From: Metabacillus sediminilitoris
GTDB lineage: Bacteria; Bacillota; Bacilli; Bacillales; Bacillaceae
Assembly (NCBI RefSeq): GCF_009720625.1
Contig: NZ_CP046266.1
Span: forward strand, 4,163,501 to 4,227,500
DNA length: 64,000 nt
Direction: 5' to 3'
Both the position numbers and the translations under genes were made by a program. This document shows positions 20,043 to 29,898 of this stretch, piece by piece. The notes under the pieces are model-generated. The model searched no databases and had not been told where the DNA came from. It was given only the letters and a program-made list of their open reading frames with translations. Numbering within the stretch: the stretch's first letter is position 1; each line of letters opens with the position of its first letter.

Positions 20043-21182
20043 CTAAGCTGTAACTCTTTTAATAATTTTTGCGATTTCATGTGCTGCATATTGAATATCT
20101 CCAGAATTTAGTCCATAACCGAAGCTAAACCGGATAGAAGAAATAATTCGATCAGATTCTTTACCGAACATAGCAACTAATACATGTGATGGGTCAACAG
20201 AACCTGCTGTACATGCTGAACCACTTGAAGCTGCGATCCCAGCTAAATCTAAATTTACTAATAATGATTCAATATGTGTTTTTGGGAAATATAGATTAAA
20301 TACATGAGGTAATCCTTCCAATAAACCGTTGATCTCATATTGTAGGTTGTGTTCATCGAATATCGCAATCATGTTCTTCTTATATGATTTGTATTGTTTT
20401 GTTTTTTGTTCACGTGTATTTAATGCAAGCTCTGCAGCCTGACTAAACCCGTAAATACCTGCAACATTCTCAGTGCCTGCTCTGCGTTTAAGCTCCTGTT
20501 CTCCACCATATAGAGATGGTTGAAGCTTAATTCCGGATTTTGCAAATAGAAAACCGACACCTTTTGGTCCATTTATTTTATGAGCTGAAACCGATAAAAG
20601 GTCAACACCTAATTCATTCACATTTATTTTTTCTAAGCCATAAGCTTGTACTGCATCAGTATGGAAAATTGCATGATGATCTTTTAATAATTCAGCAATC
20701 TCCCGAATTGGCTGTATGGAACCAACCTCATTATTCCCATACATAATTGAAACAAGGATCGTTTGATCTGTTAAGTGTTTCTTAACTTGCTCAGGAGTAA
20801 TTAATCCATGCTCATTAACAGGCAAGTATGTTACTTTATATCCATTACCTTCAAGAAACTTACAAGCATGAAGAACAGCATGGTGCTCAATTTGAGTTGT
20901 AATGATGTGATTTCCTGCATGCTTATTCGCTAATGCAGTACCAATAACTGCGAGATTGTCAGCCTCTGTACCACCGCTTGTAAAAATAATTTCAGTTGGT
21001 TTCGCTCCGATCGTACCAGCTAGCGTTCTTCTTGATTCGTCTAAAATACGTCTAGCCTCTCTACCGAATGAATGGATACTTGATGGATTACCGAAGTTTT
21101 CGATCATAATCGGCATCATTTTCTCAGCGACTTCTGGATGAAGCGGGGAAGTTGCAGCATGATCTAAATAAATTCGTCTCAC
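20043..21182 (-). CDS. yrvO: Cysteine desulfurase (YrvO/IscS family)
   Basis: Pyridoxal-phosphate enzyme that removes sulfur from L-cysteine and hands it to MnmA for tRNA thiolation. The 379-residue protein matches the B. subtilis YrvO length. It shows RRIYLDHAATSPLHP at the N-terminus, FTSGGTEADNLAV, HTDAVQAYG, the PLP lysine in SVSAHKINGPKG near residue 203, and the catalytic Cys in SSGSACTAGS near 325. A GTG start at 21182 is chosen: AAGAAGG lies 8 bases upstream and longer extensions are not conserved. In B. subtilis the gene directly follows cymR; here a hairpin repeat is inserted between them. Confidence 0.93.
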   Translation of the reverse strand: MRRIYLDHAATSPLHPEVAEKMMPIMIENFGNPSSIHSFGREARRILDESRRTLAGTIGAKPTEIIFTSGGTEADNLAVIGTALANKHAGNHIITTQIEHHAVLHACKFLEGNGYKVTYLPVNEHGLITPEQVKKHLTDQTILVSIMYGNNEVGSIQPIREIAELLKDHHAIFHTDAVQAYGLEKINVNELGVDLLSVSAHKINGPKGVGFLFAKSGIKLQPSLYGGEQELKRRAGTENVAGIYGFSQAAELALNTREQKTKQYKSYKKNMIAIFDEHNLQYEINGLLEGLPHVFNLYFPKTHIESLLVNLDLAGIAASSGSACTAGSVDPSHVLVAMFGKESDRIISSIRFSFGYGLNSGDIQYAAHEIAKIIKRVTA

Positions 21183-21348
21183 CAAAAACGCCTTCTTTCT
21201 TAATATCAATCAAACATACTATTTGATAGAGGCTACATTAGGATGCCCCCGTTTTTCTATTCAATAACACAAGACGATGTTACCTAAAACATAGTAAGCA
21301 GAAGTGCGAGTTGCAGTATAGACAGGAAATCGTGTTTTTACTGTCTTA

Positions 21349-21502
21349 AGCTTGTCGTGGCTAAACAGCAGCTTCCGCTTTTCTGATTGTCTAGCTCCAG
21401 CTGCCCCTCGAGGTCATAAGCCATTCAGAAATTGAAGGTAAAATACACCTTCTATTTCTGAATATCTGCTTGCCGGGGCTAAACAGGCGCTTCCGCTTTT
21501 CT
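21349..21502 (+). repeat. Long-hairpin repeat family 2, copy with a partial second unit
   Basis: The full unit runs from CTAGCTCCAG (21391) to GCTTCCGCTTTTCT (21502) and folds on itself: AGAAATTGAAGGT-type and ACCTTCTATTTCT segments pair, with GCCCC/GGGGC further out. A partial unit ending in CAGCTTCCGCTTTTCTGAT precedes it (21349-21388). Units at 38636-38878 are the same family in inverse orientation. It fills the cymR-yrvO gap. Confidence 0.75.
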
Positions 21503-21515
21503 GATAAATACCATT

Positions 21516-21935
21516 TTAAATATAAAACATATAAGGTTCTTGGCCGCCATCTTCTGTGTAGCTTGCAAGGTCTTCTAGTGTTGTGTTATCTATGACATCT
21601 ACTACCGCATCACGAATTCGTATCCAAAGTTCCCTTTTCGCAGGCTCTTCATCCTCTAACACTTCAACTGGACTAATAGGTCCTTCAAGAACACGTATAA
21701 TATCACCTGCTGTAATGTTTTTCGGTTCGTCTCCTAAAATATAACCGCCATATGCACCTCTTATGCTTTTTACAAGCCTTGCATTACGTAACGGAGCAAT
21801 TAATTGCTCTAAATAATGCTCAGATAAATCATGTGATTGTGCGATACTTTTTAAAGATGTTGGCCCTTCTCCAAACTTACGTGCCAACTCTATCATAATT
21901 GTTAACCCATAACGTCCTTTTGTAGATATTTTCAT
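21516..21935 (-). CDS. cymR: Cysteine metabolism repressor CymR (Rrf2 family)
   Basis: Master repressor of sulfur and cysteine metabolism in Bacillus and Staphylococcus, acting with O-acetylserine-thiol-lyase CysK. The 139-residue protein has the Rrf2 winged helix-turn-helix at the N-terminus (MKISTKGRYGLTIMIELA, SLKSIAQSHDLSEHYLEQLI as recognition region, and the wing GAYGGYILG) and the dimerisation helix with the highly conserved PISPVEVLEDEEPAKRELW. It lacks the iron-sulfur Cys cluster of IscR, as expected. The start follows AGGAGTG. The linked yrvO-mnmA genes connect cysteine supply to tRNA thiolation. Confidence 0.95.
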   Translation of the reverse strand: MKISTKGRYGLTIMIELARKFGEGPTSLKSIAQSHDLSEHYLEQLIAPLRNARLVKSIRGAYGGYILGDEPKNITAGDIIRVLEGPISPVEVLEDEEPAKRELWIRIRDAVVDVIDNTTLEDLASYTEDGGQEPYMFYI

Positions 21936-21945
21936 CCAAACACTC

Positions 21946-22629
21946 CTATATGTTCTGATCTAGGAACTCGCCTCTCGGTAAATTCCCTCTTTCACGATAT
22001 TGTTTGTTTAATATTCGGTCTGTTGTTTTTTGACAAAACGGAATCATAATCCCTGCTATATATCCGATTGTTACAGTTGTAATAATCGTTCCAATAAATA
22101 CTGGTCCACCTAAAAACCAACCAATTATTAGTACAATGATTTCGATACTGCCTCTTATTAGAGAGATTGATTTTCCCGTTATTGCAACAAAGGCCATCAT
22201 TAAACTATCCCGAGGACCTGCACCAATTTTAGCAGAAAGGTACAATCCCATTCCATAGCCTAATACGACAATTCCTACCATCAGCATAATCAATTGTCCG
22301 ATAAATGATTCAGGCGTTTGAAGAAAGGGAATCATTAAATAAAGATCCATAAAGATCCCAACCGATATCATATTAATAAATGCCCCTAATTGTGGAGGCT
22401 TTTTCGTTAATAATGTTGTGAATATAAGTACCAGTGCACCAATAATAATTGACCATGTTCCAATCGTTAATCCGAATTGATAATAAAGGCCAATGTGCAG
22501 GACATCCCATGAGGAAACCCCTAAATCAGCTTTAATCGTTAATACGACACCAAATGTCATGATTAAAAGCCCAATAAAATATATACTCCATTTTATTAAA
22601 TGAGTATAACAACTTTTCATTTTCTCCAT
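21946..22629 (-). CDS. YczE/YyaS/YitT family integral membrane protein
   Basis: A 227-residue membrane protein with five or six hydrophobic helices: about residues 10-33, 50-72, 80-100, 108-130 and 150-195, the last ones in IVLGYGMGLYLSAKIGAGPRDSLMMA and IIGWFLGGPVFIGTI. The motifs GVVLTIKADLGVSSWDVLHIGL and GAGPRD are characteristic of the YczE family. In B. subtilis YczE is involved in bacillaene or surfactin production in an unclear way; function here is unknown. The ATG at 22629 follows GAGGG, whereas the ATG six codons upstream lacks a ribosome binding site. It ends 10 bp before cymR starts, so the two may be cotranscribed. Confidence 0.8.
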   Translation of the reverse strand: MEKMKSCYTHLIKWSIYFIGLLIMTFGVVLTIKADLGVSSWDVLHIGLYYQFGLTIGTWSIIIGALVLIFTTLLTKKPPQLGAFINMISVGIFMDLYLMIPFLQTPESFIGQLIMLMVGIVVLGYGMGLYLSAKIGAGPRDSLMMAFVAITGKSISLIRGSIEIIVLIIGWFLGGPVFIGTIITTVTIGYIAGIMIPFCQKTTDRILNKQYRERGNLPRGEFLDQNI

Positions 22630-22877
22630 GAAGATCCCTCGATTCATAAGTTGAAAACTCTAGGTGCTACTAAACCCAAATATGGATCATCTAAGAATGT
22701 GCGGTCATTTTTGAGTTCTTTCTTTGAACATTAGCCATTATAGCATATTATTAACTTATTAGGCACTTAAACCAACTTTACTGCTAGGACATATTGTTCT
22801 CAATGTGATTTTTCATTACTTACCTATTTATCTATTCCACATAACAAAGTCATTTTTATCCGTTTGGAGTGTTTATT

Positions 22878-24152
22878 TTGAAACAACCTTTAGCATATCG
22901 AATGAGACCAAAACGATTAGAAGATATTATTGGACAGACGCATTTAGTTAATGAAGGCAAGATCATTCATCGAATGGTAAAAGCCAAGCATTTGTCTTCA
23001 ATGATTTTATATGGTCCGCCTGGTGTAGGAAAAACTTCGATCGCTACAGCGATAGCAGGCAGTACCAAAACAGCATTTCGAAAGCTGAATGCAGTAGTAA
23101 ACAATAAGAAAGATATGGAAATTGTTGTTGAAGAAGCGAAAATGTCTGGAAAAGTCATTTTAATTTTAGATGAAGTACATCGCCTTGATAAAGCAAAACA
23201 AGATTTTTTATTACCATATTTAGAAAACGGAATGATTATTTTAATTGGGGCTACAACAAGTAACCCTTACCATGCAATCAATCCAGCCATTCGGAGTAGA
23301 TGTCAAATTTTCGAACTACATTCTCTAAATGAGCAAGATATTAAAGAGGCATTACATAGAGCCATAGATGATAAGGAAAATGGCTTAGGCAAACAAAATA
23401 TTGTCATTGAAGAAAGTGCTCTAAATTATTTTGCTCAAAGCAGTGGAGGAGATGTTCGCTCTGCATTAAACGCTCTTGAGTTAGCTGTATTATCGACAGA
23501 AGCAGATGAGAATGGCGTAATAAATATTGATGTATCGATCGCTGAGGAATGTCTGCAAAAGAAAAGCTTAGTACATGATAAAGACGGGGATCCCCACTAT
23601 GATGTCATTTCTGCCTTTCAAAAATCGATTAGAGGTTCTGATGTAAATGCAGCCCTACATTATCTAGGAAGACTCATTGAAGCAGGCGATCTCGTTAGTT
23701 TAAATAGAAGATTATTAGTCATTGCCTACGAAGATATTGGACTTGCAAGCCCACAAGCAGGCCAACGAACATTAGCAGCAATAGAAGCATCTGAACGATT
23801 AGGGTTTCCTGAAGCTAGAATTCCACTTGCGAATGCAGTTATTGAATTATGCCTTTCACCGAAATCAAATAGTGCATATAAAGCATTAGATACTGCCATT
23901 GCAGATATTCGGGCTGGAAAAATTGGAGAAGTGCCACAACATCTAAAGGATGCACATTATCAAGGGGCAAAATCGTTAGGCCGAGGTATAGATTACTTAT
24001 ATCCTCATGACTATGATAATGGCTGGGTAAAACAACAATATTTACCAGACCGTTTAAAAAATAAAGTTTACTATGAACCAAAAAAGACGGGTAAATTTGA
24101 GTTAACACTTAGTCAGGTTTATGAAAAGCTTTTAAACCAACAAAGAAAGTAA
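22878..24152 (+). CDS. rarA: Replication-associated recombination protein RarA (MgsA)
   Basis: An AAA+ ATPase acting at stalled replication forks, related to clamp-loader subunits and RuvB. The 424-residue protein has Walker A GPPGVGKTS near residue 47, Walker B ILILDEVHRLDKAKQD near 97, sensor 1 GATTSNP, and the C-terminal tetramerisation part with VIAYEDIGLASPQA, PLANAVIELCLSPKSNSAY and LKDAHYQGAKSLG. I choose the TTG at 22878 (MKQPLAYRMRPKRLEDIIG), which is correctly spaced from GGAGTG at 22866; a GTG at 22869 overlaps that site. It is one of the few plus-strand genes and diverges from the cymR side. Confidence 0.93.
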   Translation: MKQPLAYRMRPKRLEDIIGQTHLVNEGKIIHRMVKAKHLSSMILYGPPGVGKTSIATAIAGSTKTAFRKLNAVVNNKKDMEIVVEEAKMSGKVILILDEVHRLDKAKQDFLLPYLENGMIILIGATTSNPYHAINPAIRSRCQIFELHSLNEQDIKEALHRAIDDKENGLGKQNIVIEESALNYFAQSSGGDVRSALNALELAVLSTEADENGVINIDVSIAEECLQKKSLVHDKDGDPHYDVISAFQKSIRGSDVNAALHYLGRLIEAGDLVSLNRRLLVIAYEDIGLASPQAGQRTLAAIEASERLGFPEARIPLANAVIELCLSPKSNSAYKALDTAIADIRAGKIGEVPQHLKDAHYQGAKSLGRGIDYLYPHDYDNGWVKQQYLPDRLKNKVYYEPKKTGKFELTLSQVYEKLLNQQRK

Positions 24153-24194
24153 TTAGCATCCTTGATCAATATGAAACTACTAACTTGAATAAAA

Positions 24195-24358
24195 GGGAGA
24201 GTTTCGGAGACGCTAGAATTAAATGACTGTCAGAGTATACTTTTAGGAGACTTCCATCTGTGAGTGGTACCCTTATCCTATTCACAAGTGCCACATTTTG
24301 TGGCTTTCGCCTGACTAAGTCGTCGAATCTTACGGACAAAACTCCCTCCACCTTTCTT
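24195..24358 (+). ncRNA. Candidate structured RNA between rarA and the rsfA-like gene
   Basis: I recognise no family, but the sequence pairs well with itself. An outer helix joins GGGA/TCCC and GTTT/AAAC (24195-24204 with 24339-24346, 2-base bulge). A 9-bp helix joins GACTGTCAG (24225-24233) to CTGACTAAGTC (24311-24321) with a 2-base bulge. Inside lies a perfect hairpin GCCACA/TGTGGC (24290-24304). A T-rich tail follows (24354-24362). It could be a small RNA or a leader of the downstream gene, whose start is 66 bp further on. The strand is assumed from the T-rich tail. Confidence 0.4.
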
Positions 24359-24427
24359 TTTTACTTCAGACTCATCTTGAGGCAGAGGTGCTAGTGCACG
24401 TCACGATTGGGATAATAGGAGGATATC

Positions 24428-25048
24428 ATGAAGAGTAGACAAGATGCTTGGACACATGATGATGATTTACTTCTTGCAGAAACTGTGCTGCGACATATTC
24501 GTGATGGCAGTACACAGGTTGCTGCTTTTGATGAGGTCGGTGATCAATTAAATCGAACCTCTGCAGCATGTGGCTATCGGTGGAACGCTGAAGTGCGTGG
24601 TCAATACTTACAAGCTGTTGAGCACGCAAAAAAAGAAAAAAAAGAAAAAAAGCGTTTGGCTCAAAGTAAAAATATGAAACTTGAACAAGTACAAAAAAAC
24701 GCCAAAAAAAATGGTGAAAAACTAAAAACATTGAAACGTAAATCAGATAAGAACGAGGAAATTCCTATCAGGCAAGAGACGATTCGAACTCTCACCTTAG
24801 ATGATTGTATCGATTTCTTGCAGAATTATCCAGATAGAAATAACCTGGAATTAAGGGATGACAACAAGCGTTTAAAATTGGAAAATCAAAAACTAAAGAA
24901 AAAAAATGAAGAACTGAGATTAAAATACGAGCAAAGTATGCAGCATAGCCAAAAAATTGAACATGATTATAAATTGCTCATGAGTATTCTCAACCAAGCA
25001 AAAAATATGTCTGAACTTGCAGAAGAATCCTGCCATAACATACATTAG
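24428..25048 (+). CDS. RsfA-like prespore transcriptional regulator (Myb-type HTH)
   Basis: A 206-residue protein. The N-terminal 55 residues form a Myb/SANT-like DNA-binding domain (TRQDAW-like start, [31 protein letters not shown]). The middle is very lysine-rich, and the C-terminus (about 130-190) is a coiled coil ([20 protein letters not shown]). This layout is that of RsfA and YlbO of B. subtilis; RsfA modulates sigma-F-dependent genes in the forespore. Which paralogue this is cannot be decided, so I give no symbol. GGAGG lies 6 bases before the ATG. A candidate structured RNA precedes it and MITE copy B follows. Confidence 0.8.
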   Translation: MKSRQDAWTHDDDLLLAETVLRHIRDGSTQVAAFDEVGDQLNRTSAACGYRWNAEVRGQYLQAVEHAKKEKKEKKRLAQSKNMKLEQVQKNAKKNGEKLKTLKRKSDKNEEIPIRQETIRTLTLDDCIDFLQNYPDRNNLELRDDNKRLKLENQKLKKKNEELRLKYEQSMQHSQKIEHDYKLLMSILNQAKNMSELAEESCHNIH

Positions 25049-25101
25049 GAACATAATATACACACTTTTATATTTTAATGTATCTAGAAATTTAACAGTT
25101 A

Positions 25102-25323
25102 GACTGTTTTCGCAAACTTTGTTGCTATGTACCAAGTAATGCGGCGTGGTTGATTGCAGCGAGAGGATGCTCGCTTTTTAGCAGGGCGGGCGGTGAGCCT
25201 CCTCGACCGTAATCGCCTATGGGTCTCACCTGTCCCGCTACTCCCCGCAGTAGTCTCGTAATCTACGCCAATCAACCTTAAATAGTTTTCGTTTTAAAAG
25301 CAACAATCTCTTAGAAAAGAGCC
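25102..25323 (+). mobile_element. MITE-like element, copy B
   Basis: 222 bp, same family as the element at 8745 and in the same orientation. Ends are GACTGTTTTC and GAAAAGAGCC. Flanks AACAGTTA (25094-25101) and AACAGTTT (25324-25331) match at 7 of 8 positions and are the best-preserved evidence of an 8-bp target duplication. The tcdA terminator begins 29 bp beyond its right end. Confidence 0.9.
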
Positions 25324-25352
25324 AACAGTTTATAATTCCAAGACAAAATAAA

Positions 25353-25376
25353 AAAGAGACTAAAAATAGCCTCTTT
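25353..25376 (-). terminator. Intrinsic terminator of tcdA
   Basis: AAAGAG (25353-25358) pairs with CTCTTT (25371-25376), extended inward by CTA/TAG; a T-run follows on the minus strand. It starts directly after the tcdA stop. Confidence 0.8.
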
Positions 25377-25377
25377 C

Positions 25378-26145
25378 TTATTTTTCATCCTTCACTCGAA
25401 CAATTTTTATTGTTTTTAATAAATCCGTAATAACATACCCACCCATAATTAACCCAGCAACTGATGGAACGAAGGCATTAGAGGATGGCGGCATCTTAGC
25501 CTTTCGAATTTGTGCAGCATCATTGCCTACTTCTTTTCTGACCTCTTCACGAATGACAATTGGACTTTCATCTGAGAAAACAACTTTTATTCCTTTGCGA
25601 ATGCCGTCTTTACGCAACCGTGTACGTATCACCTTAGCAATTGGATCTGTATGCGTCTTTGAAATATCAGCCACTTGGAATCGGGTTGGGTCCATTTTAT
25701 TTGCTGCACCCATACTAGAAATAATCGGTATATTTCGATTTAAACATTCTTTCATTAAATGAATCTTATAAGAAATCGTATCCGAAGCATCAATGACATA
25801 ATCAATTTTATAATGAAAAAACTGCTCATACGTTTCTTCTGTATAAAACATCTTAAGAGAGATAACATCGCAATCAGGATTTATGTCCTTAATACGCGCC
25901 TCCATTAAATCAACTTTTGGCTTGCCAACTGTTGATAATAAAGCATGAATTTGGCGATTAACATTCGTTATATCAACATCATCTTTATCAACTAAAATAA
26001 TTCTGCCTACTCCTGATCTTGCAAGGGCTTCAGCAGAAAATGAACCAACCCCGCCGACTCCTAGAACAGCTACTGTACTATTTTTAAGGATATCCAATCC
26101 TTCTTTTCCTATTGCTAATTCATTACGAGAAAATTGATGTAGCAA
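25378..26145 (-). CDS. tcdA: tRNA threonylcarbamoyladenosine dehydratase TcdA
   Basis: An E1-like (ThiF/HesA superfamily) ATP-dependent enzyme that cyclises t6A37 in ANN-decoding tRNAs to ct6A. The 255-residue protein has the nucleotide-binding GVGGVGSFSAEALARSGVG near residue 30, DKDDVDITNVNRQ, the DASDT motif near 121 and the C-terminal FVPSVAGLIMGGYVI. The sequence corresponds to B. subtilis YrvM. Translation probably starts at the TTG at 26145 behind TGAGG. Upstream lies the divergently unrelated 6S RNA, transcribed in the same direction. Confidence 0.92.
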   Translation of the reverse strand: MLHQFSRNELAIGKEGLDILKNSTVAVLGVGGVGSFSAEALARSGVGRIILVDKDDVDITNVNRQIHALLSTVGKPKVDLMEARIKDINPDCDVISLKMFYTEETYEQFFHYKIDYVIDASDTISYKIHLMKECLNRNIPIISSMGAANKMDPTRFQVADISKTHTDPIAKVIRTRLRKDGIRKGIKVVFSDESPIVIREEVRKEVGNDAAQIRKAKMPPSSNAFVPSVAGLIMGGYVITDLLKTIKIVRVKDEK

Positions 26146-26268
26146 TTACCTCACTCCATTTACAATCCAATTAAATTCACAAACATAAATAATGACAGTA
26201 TTTTTACCCGAAAACGAATATAACATACATACTTAGAAAAGCAAGTTTTTTTACAAGAAAAACATAAA

Positions 26269-26299
26269 GGTCTGACTCCTCAATAAGAGATGTCAGACC
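26269..26299 (-). terminator. Intrinsic terminator downstream of 6S RNA
   Basis: GGTCTGAC (26269-26276) pairs perfectly with GTCAGACC (26292-26299); on the minus strand TTTATGTTTTT follows. It ends transcription about 25 bases after the 6S terminal stem. Confidence 0.75.
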
Positions 26300-26319
26300 C
26301 TAAATTAAAGCTTATGTAG

Positions 26320-26510
26320 TAGTCCCAATCGTGCCGTCGCCGTTTCCCTCGTTTTGATCCCGCCCTTAGCAGGTGGGTGCTTTATTCCAGAGGTTTGTAA
26401 GTCCTCAAGTACGAGTTAGAGGCATTTACGCAGGTCCAGAAACCCAAGCTCCCGTATAAAAAATGTTAGGTCAAAACTAGGTGTACAACGAACACATCAG
26501 GACTGTGTTT
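26320..26510 (-). ncRNA. ssrS: 6S RNA (bsrA/SsrS type)
   Basis: 6S RNA mimics an open promoter and binds the SigA RNA polymerase holoenzyme. On the minus strand the 5' segment GTCCTGATGTG (from 26503) pairs with CACGATTGGGAC at the 3' end (to 26322), forming the terminal stem of a long rod. The inner segments GTTGTACACCTAGTTTTG, ACGGGAGCTTGGGTTTCTGG and ACCTGCGTAAATGCC are what I recall from Bacillus 6S-1 RNA. The length of about 185-195 nt and the location between tcdA (yrvM) and aspS, where B. subtilis has bsrA, both agree. Exact ends are not determined. Confidence 0.85.
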
Positions 26511-26555
26511 TCGGTTTGGAAATAATAAAATTCTTTTACTAAGGAAAACACTTCG

Positions 26556-26632
26556 ACATCCAGCTCCAGCGACTAGTCCCTTGAGGTCTTTTGCTTGTCG
26601 GGGCTGTTCAAGTCGCTTACGCTTTTGATCGT
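26556..26632 (+). repeat. Long-hairpin repeat family 2, shortened copy
   Basis: Contains the outer parts of the family (CCAGCTCCAGCGACTAGTCC, then GCTTGTCGGGGCTGTTCAAG and CGCTTACGCTTTTG), but the central stem-loop is lost. Lies between 6S RNA and aspS. Confidence 0.55.
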
Positions 26633-26701
26633 TATTTTTTAAAATAATATCATATCGAAAAACTCATTTCAAGATCTTGACAAAAGAGAATGTTCCCTCA
26701 A

Positions 26702-28468
26702 TTAGTCACGTAATTCAATATTTAATTCTTCTAATTGTGCTTCACTTACAGCACTAGGGGCATTTGTTAACAAATCGCTTGCACTTGCTGTTTTAGGGAA
26801 TGCAATTGTATCTCTTAGGTTTGTACGACCAGCTAATAACATTACAAGTCTGTCTAAACCAAGTGCGATACCGCCATGTGGTGGTGTACCATATTCAAAT
26901 GCTTCTAGTAAGAATCCAAATTGTTCTTTTGCTTCTTCTTCGGTGAAGCCTAAGAGTTTGAACATTTTTTCTTGTACGTCTTTTTCAAAAATACGGATTG
27001 AACCACCGCCAAGCTCATAACCATTCAGAACGATATCATATGCCTGTGCTTTCATATTACCCGGATCTGTATCAAATAAACCTAAATCTTCTCTGGCTGG
27101 CATTGTAAATGGATGATGTGCAGCATAATAACGCTTTGTAGCCTCATCATATTCAAGTAATGGCCAATCAATAACCCAAAGGAAGTTAAATTTGCTTTCA
27201 TCAATTAATTGCAAATCTTTCCCAAGCTTTAAACGAAGTGCTCCAAGTGCATCTGCAACGACTGATTTTTTATCTGCAACAAACACAAGTAAGTCTCCGA
27301 TTGTCGCATCCATTGTTGTAAGCAGCCCTTTTTGTTCATCTTCTGTAAAGAATTTAATAATCGGTCCTTTTAATCCATCTTCTTCCACTTTAAGCCAAGC
27401 TAGTCCTTTTGCTCCATAAGGTGCAACAAATTCAGCTAAAGTATCCATATCTTTTCTAGAGTATTTATCAGCTGCGCCTTTAACATTTATCGATTTTACT
27501 TGACCACCGTTCGCGACAACCGAGCTAAATACTTTTAATCCGCTGTCCTTTACAATTTCACCTACATCAACAAGCTCTAAGCCAAAGCGTGTATCAGGCT
27601 TGTCTGAACCAAAGCGGCCCATTGCTTCATCATAAGGCATTCTTTGAATAGGAAGCTCAATATCAACGCCTTTTGTTTCTTTCATAATTCTTGCCATCAT
27701 TTGTTCTGTCATTGACATAATATCATCTTGACTCATAAATGAAGCTTCAATATCAATTTGTGTAAATTCAGGTTGACGGTCAGCACGTAAATCTTCATCA
27801 CGGAAGCAACGAGCAATCTGATAGTACTTATCAAAGCCAGACACCATTAACAATTGCTTGAAAATTTGTGGTGATTGTGGCAAGGCATAAAATTCACCTT
27901 CGTGCACACGGCTCGGAACTAAATAATCACGTGCACCCTCTGGTGTGCTTTTTGTTAAAATAGGTGTTTCAATGTCTAAGAATCCCTTTTCATCAAGGAA
28001 ATTACGCATTGATTTTGTTACGTTATGACGCATTTGAATCGTATTAAACAATGCTGGTCTTCTTAAATCAAGGTATCGATATTTTAAGCGCACATCTTCT
28101 GATACTTCTTCTGATTTGTCATCAATCATAAATGGCGGGTTTTTTGCTGCATTAATGATCGTTACATTCTCAACTAAAACCTCAATTTTTCCAGTTGGGA
28201 CATTTGGATTAACTGTTTCTTCATCACGTAATACAACTTTCCCAGTTATATCTAATACATATTCACTTCGTACTCTTTCTGCTATTGCTAATGCTTCTGC
28301 GGAAATTTCAGGATTAAAAACAATTTGCACAACACCTGTGCGATCACGAAGATCAATAAAAATGACTCCTCCTAGATCACGTCTTTTTGCTACCCAACCT
28401 TTTAATACGACTTTTTCTCCAATTGCTGACTCTGGTACTTCTCCACAATAATATGTACGGCCAAACAT
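26702..28468 (-). CDS. aspS: Aspartate--tRNA ligase
   Basis: Class II synthetase of 588 residues, normal for the bacterial type. The N-terminal OB-fold anticodon-binding domain covers residues 1 to about 105 ([15 protein letters not shown]). The catalytic core has motif 2 with [19 protein letters not shown] near 220, the GAD insertion domain (about 285-420), and motif 3 [11 protein letters not shown] plus [15 protein letters not shown] near the C-terminus. It follows hisS by only 22 bp, so both are made from one transcript under the T-box upstream of hisS. Whether it discriminates against tRNA-Asn cannot be seen. Confidence 0.97.
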   Translation of the reverse strand: MFGRTYYCGEVPESAIGEKVVLKGWVAKRRDLGGVIFIDLRDRTGVVQIVFNPEISAEALAIAERVRSEYVLDITGKVVLRDEETVNPNVPTGKIEVLVENVTIINAAKNPPFMIDDKSEEVSEDVRLKYRYLDLRRPALFNTIQMRHNVTKSMRNFLDEKGFLDIETPILTKSTPEGARDYLVPSRVHEGEFYALPQSPQIFKQLLMVSGFDKYYQIARCFRDEDLRADRQPEFTQIDIEASFMSQDDIMSMTEQMMARIMKETKGVDIELPIQRMPYDEAMGRFGSDKPDTRFGLELVDVGEIVKDSGLKVFSSVVANGGQVKSINVKGAADKYSRKDMDTLAEFVAPYGAKGLAWLKVEEDGLKGPIIKFFTEDEQKGLLTTMDATIGDLLVFVADKKSVVADALGALRLKLGKDLQLIDESKFNFLWVIDWPLLEYDEATKRYYAAHHPFTMPAREDLGLFDTDPGNMKAQAYDIVLNGYELGGGSIRIFEKDVQEKMFKLLGFTEEEAKEQFGFLLEAFEYGTPPHGGIALGLDRLVMLLAGRTNLRDTIAFPKTASASDLLTNAPSAVSEAQLEELNIELRD

Positions 28469-28490
28469 GGGATCCTCTCCTTTTGCTCTA

Positions 28491-29762
28491 TTAAATAGTT
28501 TGTTGTTTTAAGTAAGTAATTAGTTGATCTATGGCGATTTCTTCTTGTGAACCAGTTTCCATATTTTTTACAGCTATGACATTCTTTTCGAGCTCATCAT
28601 CACCTAAAACCGCAACATATTTTGCATGATGGCGATCTGCCGCTTTGAATTGAGCCTTCATTTTCTTATCTTCATAGTCTTTTTCAGCCCGTAACCCAGC
28701 GTTTCTCATTTCAAAAAGTAATGAGACAGCACGGTCCTTTGCTTGATCCCCCATTGTCACGATATAGCAATCGATATCAGATGAAATTGGTAAATTGACT
28801 CCCTCTGCTTCAAGTGCTGCTAAAAGACGTTCAATACTTAATGCAAACCCAATTCCAGGTGTTTCAGGTCCACCAATTTCTTGTGCCAAACCATTATAGC
28901 GACCGCCTCCACATAGTGTCGTAATCGCGCCAAACCCTTCAGCATTGCTCATAATTTCAAAAGCTGTATGATTATAATAATCCAAGCCTCTTACAAGACC
29001 AGGATCCACTTCAAAAGAAATCCCATTTGCAGTTAAATATTGTTGCACTTTATTAAAATAAATTTTTGATTCTTCATTTAAAAACTCAAGAATAGATGGA
29101 GCTGTTTTCATCAATTCATGGTCGCGATCCTTTTTACAATCCAGTATTCGTAAAGGATTTTGCTTTAATCGATTTTGACAATCAGAACAAAACTCACCAA
29201 TTCTTGGCTCAAAATGTTCAATTAATGCCTGGCGATGTGCATTGCGGCTATCGCCGTCACCTAAGCTATTAATGACAAGCTTTAAGCTTTTTAAACCTAA
29301 CGATTGATATAATGACATTGCAAGAGAAATAACTTCTGCATCAATTGCAGGATCATTACTTCCAAGTGCCTCAATACCAAATTGGACAAATTGGCGATAC
29401 CGCCCAGTTTGCGGACGTTCGTAACGGAACATTGGCCCAATATAATAGAGTTTAGTTGGTTGTGATGGATTAGCATATAGCTTTTTCTCCACAAAAGAAC
29501 GAACGGTTGAAGCTGTTCCTTCAGGTCGTAACGTTATGCTTCTTCCTTTTTTATCTAAAAACGTGTACATTTCTTTTTGAACGATGTCTGTACTTTCACC
29601 AACACCTCGAGAAAATAACTCTGTATGTTCAAAGATCGGCGTACGAATTTCCTTATACTGGTATCTGTTACATAAATCACGTGCAGTATTTTCAATAAAC
29701 TGCCATTTCTCAACTTCTCCAGGTAAAATATCCTGAGTTCCTCTAGGAATCTGGAATGACAT
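28491..29762 (-). CDS. hisS: Histidine--tRNA ligase
   Basis: Class II synthetase of 423 residues. Motif 1 and 2 are seen in [15 protein letters not shown] and [21 protein letters not shown], the histidine-specific motif [13 protein letters not shown] near residue 259, [14 protein letters not shown] near 284, and [10 protein letters not shown] as motif 3. The C-terminal anticodon-binding domain follows from about residue 325 ([19 protein letters not shown]). First gene of the hisS-aspS operon, with a T-box leader directly upstream; the ATG follows AGAGGAGGAG. Confidence 0.97.
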   Translation of the reverse strand: MSFQIPRGTQDILPGEVEKWQFIENTARDLCNRYQYKEIRTPIFEHTELFSRGVGESTDIVQKEMYTFLDKKGRSITLRPEGTASTVRSFVEKKLYANPSQPTKLYYIGPMFRYERPQTGRYRQFVQFGIEALGSNDPAIDAEVISLAMSLYQSLGLKSLKLVINSLGDGDSRNAHRQALIEHFEPRIGEFCSDCQNRLKQNPLRILDCKKDRDHELMKTAPSILEFLNEESKIYFNKVQQYLTANGISFEVDPGLVRGLDYYNHTAFEIMSNAEGFGAITTLCGGGRYNGLAQEIGGPETPGIGFALSIERLLAALEAEGVNLPISSDIDCYIVTMGDQAKDRAVSLLFEMRNAGLRAEKDYEDKKMKAQFKAADRHHAKYVAVLGDDELEKNVIAVKNMETGSQEEIAIDQLITYLKQQTI

Positions 29763-29898
29763 ACTTTCTCCTCCTCTTCTAAAATCTTAGGTGCATTAAC
29801 AACAGCCCTTTTATGCAAAGTCAATCTCGCTACGTTAATCACAAAGACAGCTATTACTCGACCTGTAGACCTTAAGCATTACAAAAAGTTCCTTCAAA

